From contig JANBRJ010000152.1 of the NCBI GenBank assembly GCA_027577595.1, positions 1 to 23,059 of the forward strand: DNA of 23,059 bases, read 5' to 3'. This DNA is from Coemansia sp. RSA 487 (Eukaryota > Kickxellomycota > Kickxellomycetes > Kickxellales > Kickxellaceae). Positions 1-9,154 of the stretch are shown in pieces. The stretch's first letter is position 1. Each line of letters opens with the position of its first letter. The position numbers and the translations under genes are program-made. Under the pieces are notes generated by a model that worked only from the letters and a program-made list of their open reading frames with translations, was not told where the DNA came from and did no database searches.

Positions 1-267
1 GAAAGGAAATAAAAGATAAAACATCATCTGAATACTCCTTGTTATCCATCCCAGGTCCATGCTCGATTCGTCACAACTATTGTGAAGCCTGCTTATATTG
101 GTAGGGCTGATATCCGAACTTTCCCTTTGTACTGTTGAAAGAATTGAGGCACCAGTAGATTTTCGAGGGACGATAAGTTTACGATAGACCTCGAAATGTG
201 CACTACTGCTAGCCTCGATAGTTATATCAATATTGTCTGTGACATACGTTTTCGGCATTTTGGGCAT
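1..267 (-). CDS. Possible 5' part of an unidentified gene, running off the left edge
   Basis: On the minus strand an ATG at 267 (a second in-frame ATG at 258) opens a frame that stays open for 89 codons to the window edge with no stop. The product starts MPKMPKTYVTDNIDITIEA and is rich in Ser, Thr and Ile, with a hydrophobic stretch near the edge. I recognise no domain. The region upstream (270-600) is very AT-rich and would be its promoter; no clear TATA box decides the start. It could be the N-terminal exon of a real gene, part of a decayed element, or chance. An 89-codon open frame in AT-rich DNA is mildly unlikely by chance, but codon use is not distinctive. Confidence 0.3.
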   Translation of the reverse strand, partial: MPKMPKTYVTDNIDITIEASSSAHFEVYRKLIVPRKSTGASILSTVQRESSDISPTNISRLHNSCDESSMDLGWITRSIQMMFYLLFPF

Positions 268-677
268 TTTGATTGTTTTGTGAAATGATGTGGTTTTTTG
301 GATTAAGTGACAATTTTGTCTGCATTTATACCATTATGACATAATGATAAATACAGTTTCTTAGGCTTTTATCGTGCCATATTAATAATTATACAAACTC
401 AGCATTTCCTACTTAGAATACATTTAGGTAGCATTTTCGTTATAAATAAACAGCCTATTTATGTTATTTTATATGGGATAATTAATGTAGATTATATTCA
501 GATTTTACCACATGATATTTTGTAAATGAAAAGTTTTTGGTTTTTTATTTTACAAATGTATTTGGCTCTAAAAATGATTAATATTTTTTGCCAACTGTGC
601 AATTTAGTCCGGTTTATTGACTTTTACATTTTTATTTTTGTATTCCGATACAAGATATGTACATTTTGGACACTCCC
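268..677. other. AT-rich intergenic stretch, no gene seen
   Basis: Very AT-rich sequence with many short A and T runs. No open frame longer than about 60 codons and no RNA-gene signature was seen. It separates the left-edge frame from the solo LTR. Confidence 0.6.
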
Positions 678-934
678 TGTCACGCTAGTGTGATGGCCGT
701 ATGCAAGGCAAACCCATTGTCATGGGTTTGCACAGCCACTAAACACTAACAATGAAATAGTCCACTATATGTAACGGCTCTCTGCTACATATAAGGGCAG
801 CATTTCCCGTGGATCATTGCCTTCTGAAGGAAGGCATGGGATTTCTTTCTTTCTTTTTCTTATCTAGTTTGAGCAACAAGATATCAAATAACTACTGTGT
901 TATTTTATCCTGGGTCCATGGTAAACCTGGCACA
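678..934. mobile_element. Solo LTR (257 bp) of an LTR retrotransposon, flanked by 5-bp target-site duplication
   Basis: The segment starts TGTCACGC and ends CCTGGCACA, so it obeys the TG...CA rule for LTR termini. It is flanked on both sides by CTCCC (673-677 and 935-939), a 5-bp target-site duplication of normal LTR-element size. Inside are three inverted repeats: GCAAACCCAT/ATGGGTTTGC (708-717 and 722-731, 4-nt loop), ATATGTA/TACATAT (767-773 and 786-792) and GCCTTC/GAAGGC (819-824 and 830-835), followed by a T/C-rich tract at about 841-862. No gag or pol lies beside it, so it is a solo LTR left by recombination. The preserved duplication suggests it is not very old. The family (Ty1/copia or Ty3/gypsy) cannot be told from the LTR alone. 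Confidence 0.6.
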
Positions 935-939
935 CTCCC

Positions 940-1880
940 GCTATAAAATTGCAATAGGATGGCCATGCTATTTAAATGCATTCTAAATACATTTCGACAG
1001 ATGGCATTGTTTAATAGATGAACAACAGCTGTTTACTTGTTAGAGCCAAAAAAACATACTTCAAACCATGAAAAGTATTTTCTGATCCTTGTACATAAAT
1101 TATTCATAAAAATGTAGATAAGCAATCAAGTCTCTCTTTCCGCAGCTCAGCAAATGGCCAATGGTGAGAGGGTGTGCATTTTATTATGTATTTTTTGTAT
1201 CTAGAAACCAGATATGCACACTTCTAGTATGTCTGATGCCTATTCTCAAATATTATGAGGAAATAAATCAAAGTGTTAAATATATTATATCATAAAACAT
1301 TAGGGGTTAGAAATAGCCTAAATAAGAAGAAATCACTTTGAAAGAACTGATTCTCTGTTTTCTTATTCAGAGTTGTTTAAAGTTTTGTAGAGCTTTTGGT
1401 AGCTTTGGCTTTATTTCTAATATTGCCCTTTTAGGAAGCAATATGATCGATCAGCCATTTTCACATCTTTGAATTTAATTACGTGAAGGCATCAGTGCTT
1501 ACTTACAAGCGTGACATTTGGTGAACAGAAAAGGAGTAATCAGCCCAATTTCAAAGACTTACTTTCCTTACAATCCCAAATCAATAAGTGGCTTCGCATA
1601 AAGGCTTAATATAGTTCTGTGCATATTTTAAACTATAAGCTTGTCATATTCGCATATAATCAGATAAAAATGCATTAGAAAATCAGGTGAATAAATGGCA
1701 CTGTTTCCTAACATATGCACACATTCCATTAGTAAACAATTACTACTTAGAATAGTTGTAAACGGTCTAGGAGTTTGGAGATGCCAAGAAACCCGCATAT
1801 ATTTAAGTGGTATGTTTGGAAATAGAAAGCTGAAATCTTTCAATAAAATGGATTTAGGATAAATGCCGATGCAATGTACA
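940..1880. other. AT-rich intergenic stretch, no gene seen
   Basis: AT-rich DNA with only short chance frames on both strands. A 7-bp inverted repeat ATATTGC/GCAATAT lies near 1420-1443. No tRNA, snRNA or convincing exon was recognised. Confidence 0.5.
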
Positions 1881-1887
1881 ATTCTTA

Positions 1888-2204
1888 TTACTTTGCAGCT
1901 ATGGCATCAATCTGTTGTCTGCATTGCTGGCCGCTTTCTTCCCAAAGCTGCGTTCTATCGACTATTTCTTTCTATTTCTTTATATTACCCGCAGCACGCT
2001 TTTTAATTTTCGGCAAGTCATTCCTAATGCTTTTTAATCTATTTAACGGGGATTGCTATATAAAGATATACAGCTACATTCTACAAAGACTCCAGAAATC
2101 ACAATTAGATGATACACTTGGCTGTGAAATAATTTACTTTTTTATAAAAATACTTCTATCTGCAGTTCGCTCATCCTAGTAGCTACATCGACCATTATCA
2201 TTTC
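1888..2204 (-). pseudogene. Possible decayed or cryptic coding segment, divergent from the ABC transporter
   Basis: On the minus strand a locally GC-richer block (2055 to 1888) reads as 56 in-frame codons, interrupted by one TAG and closed by TAA. The second half reads KEIVDRTQLWEESGQQCRQQ, a helical, protein-like composition unlike the AT-rich flanks. It is preceded by a TATAG that could be a splice acceptor. An upstream ATG at 2201 opens 16 codons that end at a possible GTATTT donor (2153), giving a 98-nt phase-0 intron. The internal TAG argues that it is broken, or that the gene model is wrong. No family is recognised with confidence; a helical C-terminus like that of small recombination or kinetochore proteins is only a loose impression. 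Confidence 0.22.
2057..2065 (+). promoter_or_regulatory. Candidate TATA box for the ABC transporter
   Basis: TATATAAAG, 233 nt upstream of the ATG. A second TATA-like run, TATAAATAA (2266-2274), is only 24 nt from the ATG and looks too close to serve as a core promoter. Neither is certain. Confidence 0.2.
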
Positions 2205-2297
2205 TTGAGTTGTATACATCTTTCTTCAGCATTAGTTATTTTCTCCATTATCAGGAAAACAGGGGTATAAATAACACATTTTATATACGGTCGCACT

Positions 2298-5200
2298 ATG
2301 TGGATAGCCCAAACTCGGCCAAAACAAGCTGCTTTAGCAACAGCTTTTATTTTTTCATCGGCATATCTTCTGCAGCGTTTGTTCTCTCATGCCTTGGGAT
2401 TCTTTGAAGATGGCCACGATAGTTATTGCGGCGACGATGGCTGGTCATGGTCTCTGAACAGTGACTGCTTTCGTGTTAGCTTTCTGTGGCCTACAGTGCT
2501 TTGGACGATATCTGGAGCAACCGCGTTGGCATTTGCCGTTTACTCTCTCCAAAAGATAGTTAGGCGTAGCACTGCATCTGACGAAAGTGTGGCAGCGTCT
2601 ATCTTTGGAGTCGAAAGCCTGAAATCATCTTTTCGCCTTCCACACGGGTATTTTACCATGGCTGACAACAGATTACGTGTTGGTGCCACTGTAGTCGGAC
2701 TCTTGTTTGTGCAGACCATAGTGCTGGTTGCATGGTGCTGCAGTATTAGTGGCACTGACAGAAACAACCACCTACACTATCTATCCTCGTACGCACAGTC
2801 AACAGCTTTGGTCTTGTTTCTTTCGGTGGTTTGCCTTGTTAATTTTGTACGCAGCACTCGCTTGTCCTATGTCGGGCTTTTCCCATGGGTCCTGCCCGCA
2901 CATGTTGGTGCGCAGCTAGTGATGGGGCTTTGTGAAGTGTACTTTTCATTTTCTCCCTCCCAACCAAAAACAGCCTCTTCTGTCACCCCCACTGCTGGCG
3001 CTAATCGAGTCTTTGCCATTTCAACAACCGCCGTTAATTTTGTTCTTCTGATTCTTTTCTCAATTGCGCAGAAAGGCCCCATTTTTAGACGCTCATCTGA
3101 CGGAGCCACTTTCAGTGTATTTGGGATATTTACCACATCCACTCAAATGCACAACACCGATGGAGAGGAGGAGCAGGATAGCGAGACAACGCCGCTGGCA
3201 GATCCAAAGGTGCTGAATGAAAACAAGCTCGTACACACACCAGAAAGCAATTCGTCGTGGTTTGACAAGCTCACTTTCTCGTGGGCAAACAGCCTTCTTC
3301 GCCAAGGCGCATCCCGACAGCTGGATTATTCAGATCTTTACAGGTTGGACGATAAAAATATGCCTATCCACAACTGGAAGCATTATCAGAGCCAGCGCAA
3401 ACCTGGGCGTTCTCTCCAAGTCGCTCTCTTGCGAACGTTTGCACCAGAGTTCATTGCTCAGAGCATTTTAGCAGTCAGTCTAGTCGTTTTGGAATTCACA
3501 GGTCCATTCTTCTTCCAGCGCATCATCAGGTATATAGAGCACTACAAAACCTTAACTACGGAGAGAAACCCACACAGCATTTACCTGGATATATTTGGTT
3601 TGCTCTTTTTTACACTTCTTGAGGGGGTCATTGAGAACCAGGCATTGTGGATCGGCCGCACCATCTGCATTCGAATGAAAAGTGTTCTTGTTGCTGAACT
3701 CTCCTCGAAAGCATTGAATTGCAGCGAAAATGGAGCTCTGGATGATAAAAGCAATGGCAAAGATAATAAAAGCGCTAAGGAAAACAAGAAAAGTGGCTCG
3801 AATAAGACTTCGTCAGACAGCGGAAAAGTAATAAATCTGCTTACCACCGATTTTGAACGTATAACCGAGCTTGCTTCTTACATTGATGACATTTACAAGA
3901 CACCATTACGCCTATGTGTTGGAATATGGTACATATACAAGCTACTCGGGATTTCTGCAATAATCGGTCTATCGTTTTCCGTTGTCTATTTCCCGATAAC
4001 AAACATGCTATACTCTCGCATGACCAAGATGTGGGAGAAGCTAAGCAGTTTGAACGACAAACGCGTCACGGCAGTTACCGATGTTTTGCAGGGCATAAAG
4101 GCTATCAAGCTGTTTGGATGGGAATCGCGCTTTGTGAAGAAAGTCGATGAGTGCCGTGAGCGCCAGCTTGAATATTCGTGGAACATACTTTTGTGGCAGA
4201 TTCTCCTGGGCTTTGTATCATATCTAAGCCCGTCGTTCATATTGGTTGTCATTTTATCTGTTTACGTCGGAGTATATGGAAACAACCTCACAGCTGAGCT
4301 TGCGTTTACATTCATGACAGTCTTCAATATGATTCATGGCTCCTTTATGCATCTTCCTGGCACGTTTAGCTGGGTTACTAGTACCCTCGTTTCTTTTAAG
4401 CGGGTTGACACGTATCTATGCCAACCCCAGGCTCAGGACCTCGAAAAGCGCATATCATTGGATCGCGAGAATGCCCTGGGCTTTGATAACGCTAATCTGG
4501 AGTGGGGATCTAGTTCTTCGGAAGATGCTGCCAGAAAAGACATATCCACAGCCATGCTTAACACAGGATCTAGTTCGACTGGCACGTCCACGGATTCTAG
4601 GTGCATAAAAGGTAGCGATCAGACACTAGAAACAACACCTTTGCTTTCTGATCAGTCATCGTCAACACAGGTTGAGTCATCTACCAATAGCCAGCTTGTG
4701 AGTTCTGGCGATCAGGATAAGAGGGTCGCGTTTTCGCTAAAAAGCATTGATGTACAGTTCCCGCTAGGCGGTCTGTCTATTATTGCTGGGCCAACAGGAA
4801 GTGGCAAGACATCGCTGCTAAGTGCACTGATTGGCGACATGAATCTAACTTCTGGACGTATTTTGCTTCCTACGGCCGACCCAAGAATCGATGTTGGAAT
4901 GGGTAGAAGTTACAAGGATATCATCAATCTATCTGGTGAGACGCTGGCAATCCATGATATTGCATATGTTGCGCAAGAGGCGTGGCTACGCAATGCCACT
5001 ATCCGCGAAAACATTCTCTTTGGTGAGCCATACGACAGAGAAAGATACGAGGAGGTGTTACGTGTGTGCGCACTAAAGCCCGACCTGCGGATTCTGTGTG
5101 CCGGAGATATGACGGAGATTGGAGAGCGCGGCGTAACGTTATCGGGTGGACAGAAGCAGAGGATATCCCTGGCACGCGCTGTGTATTCTAGTCGCCGCAT

Positions 5201-7706
5201 CCTGCTTATAGATGACTGCCTTTCTGCCGTTGACATGCCCACAGCACGGTATATTCTGACAGAGTGTTTACTGAGTAAGACTGCGCTGATGCTAGGGCGC
5301 ACGCGGGTTCTTGTTACCCACCATGTTTCTATGTGTCTTCCGCATGCCCAGTTTGCTATGGTAATGCACGATGGCCAGATAAAAATGAAGAGCACTTCGA
5401 CAGAGACACACAGCCGCAGAGAGCTACATAAAGTGCTTGGCAAGTTGTACGATTGTGCCAGTGATGCTAGTTTAAGTGATTCGAAAAATAGCAAGGGCAC
5501 TAGCGTTACGAACGACATCAAGCCTGAAGACGCATATAACAAGGAGCGGCAGGAGGAGCTTGCTATACAAGCAAATAATGATTCGACTGAGAACCGTATC
5601 GCGCTTCAGGGTACTCTAGTCGAAGATGAGGAGCGAGAGGAAGGACACGTTAAAATGGAAATATGGCTTAAATACTTCTCTGCTTGTGGTGGCAAGCCAT
5701 TCTGGATCGGTCTTGTCTTGATGCTTATACTTGCCGAGGCTCTGTCTGCGTTCGAAACGTATTGGATTAGAATGTGGATTGTCTCAATTGGCAACGACAA
5801 TAGCGGCGGTGCTTTAGGTAGCCTGACAGCCATAAACAATACGGCAGGCACATTGAACGAGTTTTTACACGCGATGTACATGTCGGTTCATCGTTTATTT
5901 GGCCCCAGCATAATTTCTGACACTGGTATTGCAGCCATTGCAAATATTCAGCTCAGCAGTATTGTGTCGTCGGTTTGGCCAAAGAGCATCTCTGGTGGTG
6001 TGAGGTTTGAAGGTAAAGGTACAGTGTTTTGGCTTGGGATCTACAGCCTGCTGTGTGTGGCCGCCATGGCTTGGGCAGCGCTCCAGTGGACTTTTTCATT
6101 CTTCGCGCGTGTCAGAGCATCGAGACATATTCATCGGCAACTTCTAGGTTCGATAGTGCATGCTTCGCCTCGGTTCTTTGACTCTACGCCTGCTGGGCGG
6201 ATTACAAGCCGCTTTTCGCGTGACATTGAAACGGTTGATGATGACGTGTTGAGCACACTTGTCAGTTGGTTTGGCGGAATTGTGTCCTTACTTGCGATTT
6301 TCTTCATCATTTCGTCAGTAATCCCGATTTTTACAGTCGTCGCAATTATCATTATGCTGTTGTACGCGAGTATTGCGATTTATTATCTGAATACGTCTCG
6401 CGAACTCAAACGCCTTGAATCCAACAGCATGTCACCTCTCTTGTCATTGATAGGCGAGATATCTCAAGGAGTGTCAACAATTCGTGCTTTCAGCGCCAAA
6501 AAGTTCTACATCAAAGAATCTCTCAACAGACTTAACCTGCACAACAGGTCCTTCTATGCCGTTTGGACAGCCAACAGATGGCTGGCACTACGCGTTGACA
6601 TTGCTAGTGCAGCAGTGACTTCTATTTGCGCCCTTCTTATAATATTCAACCTTGACTGGATTGATGCCAGTCTTGCTGCCTTTGTGCTGAGCTATGCAAT
6701 GTCATTCTCCGGCAATATGCTCTGGGCAATTAGAGACTACAACTCTAACGAGCTAAACATGAATTCTGTTGAGCGCATTGTCCAGTATTTAAAGATTGAC
6801 CAGGAAGCAAACTTGGATTCGACCAAAGAAAACAAGCCTCCTGTCACATGGCCAAGACAGGGCAATGTACAGGTTAAGGATCTGACGGCTGGATACGTCC
6901 CAGGAGTACCCATTTTGCATGGTGTTTCGTTTTCAGTAGAGCATGGGGAGAAAATTGGTGTTGTTGGTCGCACAGGTGCTGGGAAAAGCACGCTGTCCCT
7001 GACGTTCTTGCGGTTTGTTGAAGCATCCAAGGGCCAGATTGTCTTGGATGGCGTTGACATTTCGAAGATCGGATTAGAAGACCTTCGCCGCAATATCACC
7101 ATCATCCCGCAAGATCCAGTTCTGTTTAACGGCACAATTAGGTTCAACCTGGATCCATTTGACGAGTTCCCAGACGAGATAATTTGGGATGCATTGAAGC
7201 GCACACACTTGGTATACAAAAGAGATAACGACCAATCAAGCGAGTTCTCTACAGATTCAGAAAGCATCAACATTTCGACGACTCACATGCTGGTGCATGG
7301 CGATAACACGAATAGCGGCGTATTTACAAGCTTGAGTGATGTGATTAAGGAAAACGGACAAACCCTCTCGCTGGGACAGAGGCAGCTTGTGGCCATTTCG
7401 CGAGCTCTGGTACGGCGTTCAAAACTGATCGTTATGGACGAAGCTACTGCATCCATCGACTTTGAAACGGATGACAAGATCCAACGCGCAATCAGGGGCT
7501 ACGAGTTTGCCAATTCGACGGTGTTTTGCATTGCGCATAGAGTGCGAACAGTCATTGATTACGATCGTGTGCTTGTTTTGGACAAGGGCAAAGTTGCCGA
7601 ATTTGACACGCCACTGAACCTTCTGCAAACCGAAAACGGCATATTTAGGACAATGTGTATGAAGAGCGGGGAGTACGACCGCCTGCTGGAATTAGCCAGT
7701 AATTAA
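2298..7706 (+). CDS. ABCC-family (MRP/Ycf1-like) full-length ABC transporter
   Basis: An 1802-residue ATP-driven exporter, longer than typical ABCC proteins (about 1500). Family members pump glutathione, glucuronide or other conjugates, often into the vacuole; the substrate here is unknown. Order: an N-terminal TMD0 with about five membrane segments (residues 10-270); a linker; TMD1 (about 370-700) with a Lys/Ser-rich cytosolic insert near 475-515; NBD1 with Walker A GPTGSGKT (831-838), signature LSGGQKQ (948-954) and Walker B ILLIDD (968-973); TMD2 (about 1120-1490); NBD2 with Walker A GRTGAGKS (1557-1564), signature LSLGQRQ (1690-1696) and Walker B LIVMDE. NBD1 has Asp where NBD2 has the catalytic Glu, the usual ABCC asymmetry. 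Trp736 is a likely A-loop residue, followed by an unusual Ser/Thr-rich insert (737-808). The ATG at 2298 begins a plausible TMD0 and no intron is needed. No AATAAA lies just downstream. A vacuolar or plasma-membrane location is inferred. Confidence 0.95.
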   Translation: MWIAQTRPKQAALATAFIFSSAYLLQRLFSHALGFFEDGHDSYCGDDGWSWSLNSDCFRVSFLWPTVLWTISGATALAFAVYSLQKIVRRSTASDESVAASIFGVESLKSSFRLPHGYFTMADNRLRVGATVVGLLFVQTIVLVAWCCSISGTDRNNHLHYLSSYAQSTALVLFLSVVCLVNFVRSTRLSYVGLFPWVLPAHVGAQLVMGLCEVYFSFSPSQPKTASSVTPTAGANRVFAISTTAVNFVLLILFSIAQKGPIFRRSSDGATFSVFGIFTTSTQMHNTDGEEEQDSETTPLADPKVLNENKLVHTPESNSSWFDKLTFSWANSLLRQGASRQLDYSDLYRLDDKNMPIHNWKHYQSQRKPGRSLQVALLRTFAPEFIAQSILAVSLVVLEFTGPFFFQRIIRYIEHYKTLTTERNPHSIYLDIFGLLFFTLLEGVIENQALWIGRTICIRMKSVLVAELSSKALNCSENGALDDKSNGKDNKSAKENKKSGSNKTSSDSGKVINLLTTDFERITELASYIDDIYKTPLRLCVGIWYIYKLLGISAIIGLSFSVVYFPITNMLYSRMTKMWEKLSSLNDKRVTAVTDVLQGIKAIKLFGWESRFVKKVDECRERQLEYSWNILLWQILLGFVSYLSPSFILVVILSVYVGVYGNNLTAELAFTFMTVFNMIHGSFMHLPGTFSWVTSTLVSFKRVDTYLCQPQAQDLEKRISLDRENALGFDNANLEWGSSSSEDAARKDISTAMLNTGSSSTGTSTDSRCIKGSDQTLETTPLLSDQSSSTQVESSTNSQLVSSGDQDKRVAFSLKSIDVQFPLGGLSIIAGPTGSGKTSLLSALIGDMNLTSGRILLPTADPRIDVGMGRSYKDIINLSGETLAIHDIAYVAQEAWLRNATIRENILFGEPYDRERYEEVLRVCALKPDLRILCAGDMTEIGERGVTLSGGQKQRISLARAVYSSRRILLIDDCLSAVDMPTARYILTECLLSKTALMLGRTRVLVTHHVSMCLPHAQFAMVMHDGQIKMKSTSTETHSRRELHKVLGKLYDCASDASLSDSKNSKGTSVTNDIKPEDAYNKERQEELAIQANNDSTENRIALQGTLVEDEEREEGHVKMEIWLKYFSACGGKPFWIGLVLMLILAEALSAFETYWIRMWIVSIGNDNSGGALGSLTAINNTAGTLNEFLHAMYMSVHRLFGPSIISDTGIAAIANIQLSSIVSSVWPKSISGGVRFEGKGTVFWLGIYSLLCVAAMAWAALQWTFSFFARVRASRHIHRQLLGSIVHASPRFFDSTPAGRITSRFSRDIETVDDDVLSTLVSWFGGIVSLLAIFFIISSVIPIFTVVAIIIMLLYASIAIYYLNTSRELKRLESNSMSPLLSLIGEISQGVSTIRAFSAKKFYIKESLNRLNLHNRSFYAVWTANRWLALRVDIASAAVTSICALLIIFNLDWIDASLAAFVLSYAMSFSGNMLWAIRDYNSNELNMNSVERIVQYLKIDQEANLDSTKENKPPVTWPRQGNVQVKDLTAGYVPGVPILHGVSFSVEHGEKIGVVGRTGAGKSTLSLTFLRFVEASKGQIVLDGVDISKIGLEDLRRNITIIPQDPVLFNGTIRFNLDPFDEFPDEIIWDALKRTHLVYKRDNDQSSEFSTDSESINISTTHMLVHGDNTNSGVFTSLSDVIKENGQTLSLGQRQLVAISRALVRRSKLIVMDEATASIDFETDDKIQRAIRGYEFANSTVFCIAHRVRTVIDYDRVLVLDKGKVAEFDTPLNLLQTENGIFRTMCMKSGEYDRLLELASN

Positions 7707-8204
7707 GTCAACGCTTTGGGTTTCAAATATATTAAGATAGGGGTATTTAATCCAGCTATTATGTAGATTTAGACGCGAAATCAAATATATTTAAAAAGAG
7801 CAAAGCGACGGGAATTTGCAAAAGAATAATGTGCTGGAGTGTCAGACACACAAAAATGTTTTATTGCTTTGGAGTTTCTTTGTGGCAACCTTACTATTTT
7901 ATAAACTTTCAAGATAGTTTTATGCTCTCGTTATAGCAGTTCATTGCATTTGGTTAGTTTCTTTACAACGTGTCTTTTTCTTTGAAATTTCTCTAAACAA
8001 TAACATAACCACAGCATATAAAGCCAAGATATCTTAACCCCGTACCAAAGATCAACCTTTAAAGAAAGCAACGCCAAGAGCTAGGCATTTAAAACCAGCT
8101 GTGAGGTATTCCGGTAATTCCAAAAATGGCAAATGGGTAAAAACATGATAATAATGTACGAAAGCAAAAAAAAAAAAACTTGGCATTTGTTCGCTGTCAA
8201 CTGG
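7707..8204. other. Intergenic: ABC transporter 3' flank and upstream region of the first chitosanase
   Basis: About 500 bp of AT-rich spacer between genes on the same strand. A 13-A run lies near 8166-8178, just upstream of the chitosanase TATA box; such poly(dA) tracts often sit in fungal promoters. No gene was seen. Confidence 0.5.
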
Positions 8205-8212
8205 TATAAATA
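8205..8212 (+). promoter_or_regulatory. TATA box of the first chitosanase gene
   Basis: TATAAATA, 115 nt upstream of the ATG at 8327 and preceded by a poly(A) tract. The same octamer lies at a similar distance (121 nt) upstream of the second copy, which supports both. Confidence 0.45.
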
Positions 8213-8326
8213 ACATTCCAGAGAAATAATAAATGATCCACAATCAGCTTCCGTACAATATTCCATTCGCATTATTACTATTTCTTTACTTCTAGCTACA
8301 ACAATATCGACACGCTCATTACAAGA

Positions 8327-9154
8327 ATGAAAACACCTGTATCTTTCCTCGGAATTATCTGTGCAGCTGCCCTGTTCGATGGTGCCCTCGCAAAGTCAGC
8401 ATCGTTGAGCACCTGTGCCGCGGAAATAACAGAGAGCCTCAACAATCTTCTGCAATCGGGGCAAGAGGGAATTAACTTTGCCCAGTGCTCCAAGGATAAC
8501 AGCGGAAATGGCTATGCGGCTGGTATGATCAACTTCACCACTGGAAGCGGCGACGCCTGGAATGTCGTCAAAGTGTACATGGATTCCGATGGCTACGACG
8601 GCGAGTTTGACGCCTTTGCCAATGACATTGACACATACGTCAAGGGAACTGGCGGTCAGACATCAGGGCTCGGCGGTTTCTGTACGGCGTGGGGCAAAGC
8701 AGCCAATAACGGTAGCGCCTTTTGGAATGCGCAGTCGTCAGTATTAACATCGACTTACTACAATCCAGCAATGAAACTGGCTGGCAAGCTCGGCGCCTCT
8801 TTCGACGTGACAAAGGCAGCAATTTACGATTCTGCAATCATGGATGGCCCAGGCAACGGCGGCTCCAGTGTTGGCGGTATTATTGATGCCACCAATGAGA
8901 ATATAAACAATAATACTAGTGGTAGTTCAGGGAATACCCTAACTATCAACGGCAAATACAAAGTTGACGAAATCAAATGGCTGCAGATATTTTTGAAACA
9001 GCGTACGGAAACAAACTCGGACAACCAGGCAAACGCAGACTCGTACAATGCTATAATCGACGACGGAAACTATAATTGGGATGGCGATTCGATTACTGCC
9101 TTGGACGACAGCGGCGATAAGCATAAAATCAAGTGCCTTTCGTCGAGCGACTAA
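8327..9154 (+). CDS. Secreted GH46-type chitosanase, tandem copy 1
   Basis: A 275-residue protein predicted to hydrolyse beta-1,4 bonds in chitosan outside the cell or in the wall. Residues 1-22 form a signal peptide with an ALA cleavage site. Hallmarks shared with GH46 (compare Streptomyces N174 chitosanase, from memory): YAAGMINFTTGSGDA (63-77) matching YTGGIIGFCSGTGD, and YDSAIMDGPGNGGSSVGGI (167-185) matching YDAIVMHGPGNDPTSFGGI. Glu47 is the likely general acid. The usual DGRGY motif with the catalytic Asp reads SGNGY here, with Asp57 nearby as a possible substitute. Four mature cysteines (30, 54, 119, 270) could form two disulfides. The ATG starts a clean signal peptide and no intron is seen. 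Copy 2 follows about 1 kb downstream on the same strand. The related lysozyme-like family GH80 is the main alternative; fungal GH75 does not fit. Confidence 0.8.
   Translation: MKTPVSFLGIICAAALFDGALAKSASLSTCAAEITESLNNLLQSGQEGINFAQCSKDNSGNGYAAGMINFTTGSGDAWNVVKVYMDSDGYDGEFDAFANDIDTYVKGTGGQTSGLGGFCTAWGKAANNGSAFWNAQSSVLTSTYYNPAMKLAGKLGASFDVTKAAIYDSAIMDGPGNGGSSVGGIIDATNENINNNTSGSSGNTLTINGKYKVDEIKWLQIFLKQRTETNSDNQANADSYNAIIDDGNYNWDGDSITALDDSGDKHKIKCLSSSD

Noticed and set aside
666-870. Hairpin-rich segment with a pyrimidine tail as a Pol III or structured RNA gene
   Set aside because: No A/B box was found, and the TG...CA ends with CTCCC duplication explain it better as a solo LTR.
1874-2179. 101-codon plus-strand frame upstream of the ABC transporter
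   Set aside because: Phe/Ile/Cys-rich product typical of AT-rich chance frames; the opposite strand looks more protein-like.
2266-2274. TATAAATAA as the ABC transporter TATA box
   Set aside because: Only 24 nt before the ATG, leaving almost no room for a transcription start and leader.
4910-5542. 210-codon minus-strand frame antisense to NBD1
   Set aside because: Overlaps the Walker and signature motifs of the ABC transporter and has no protein-like features of its own.
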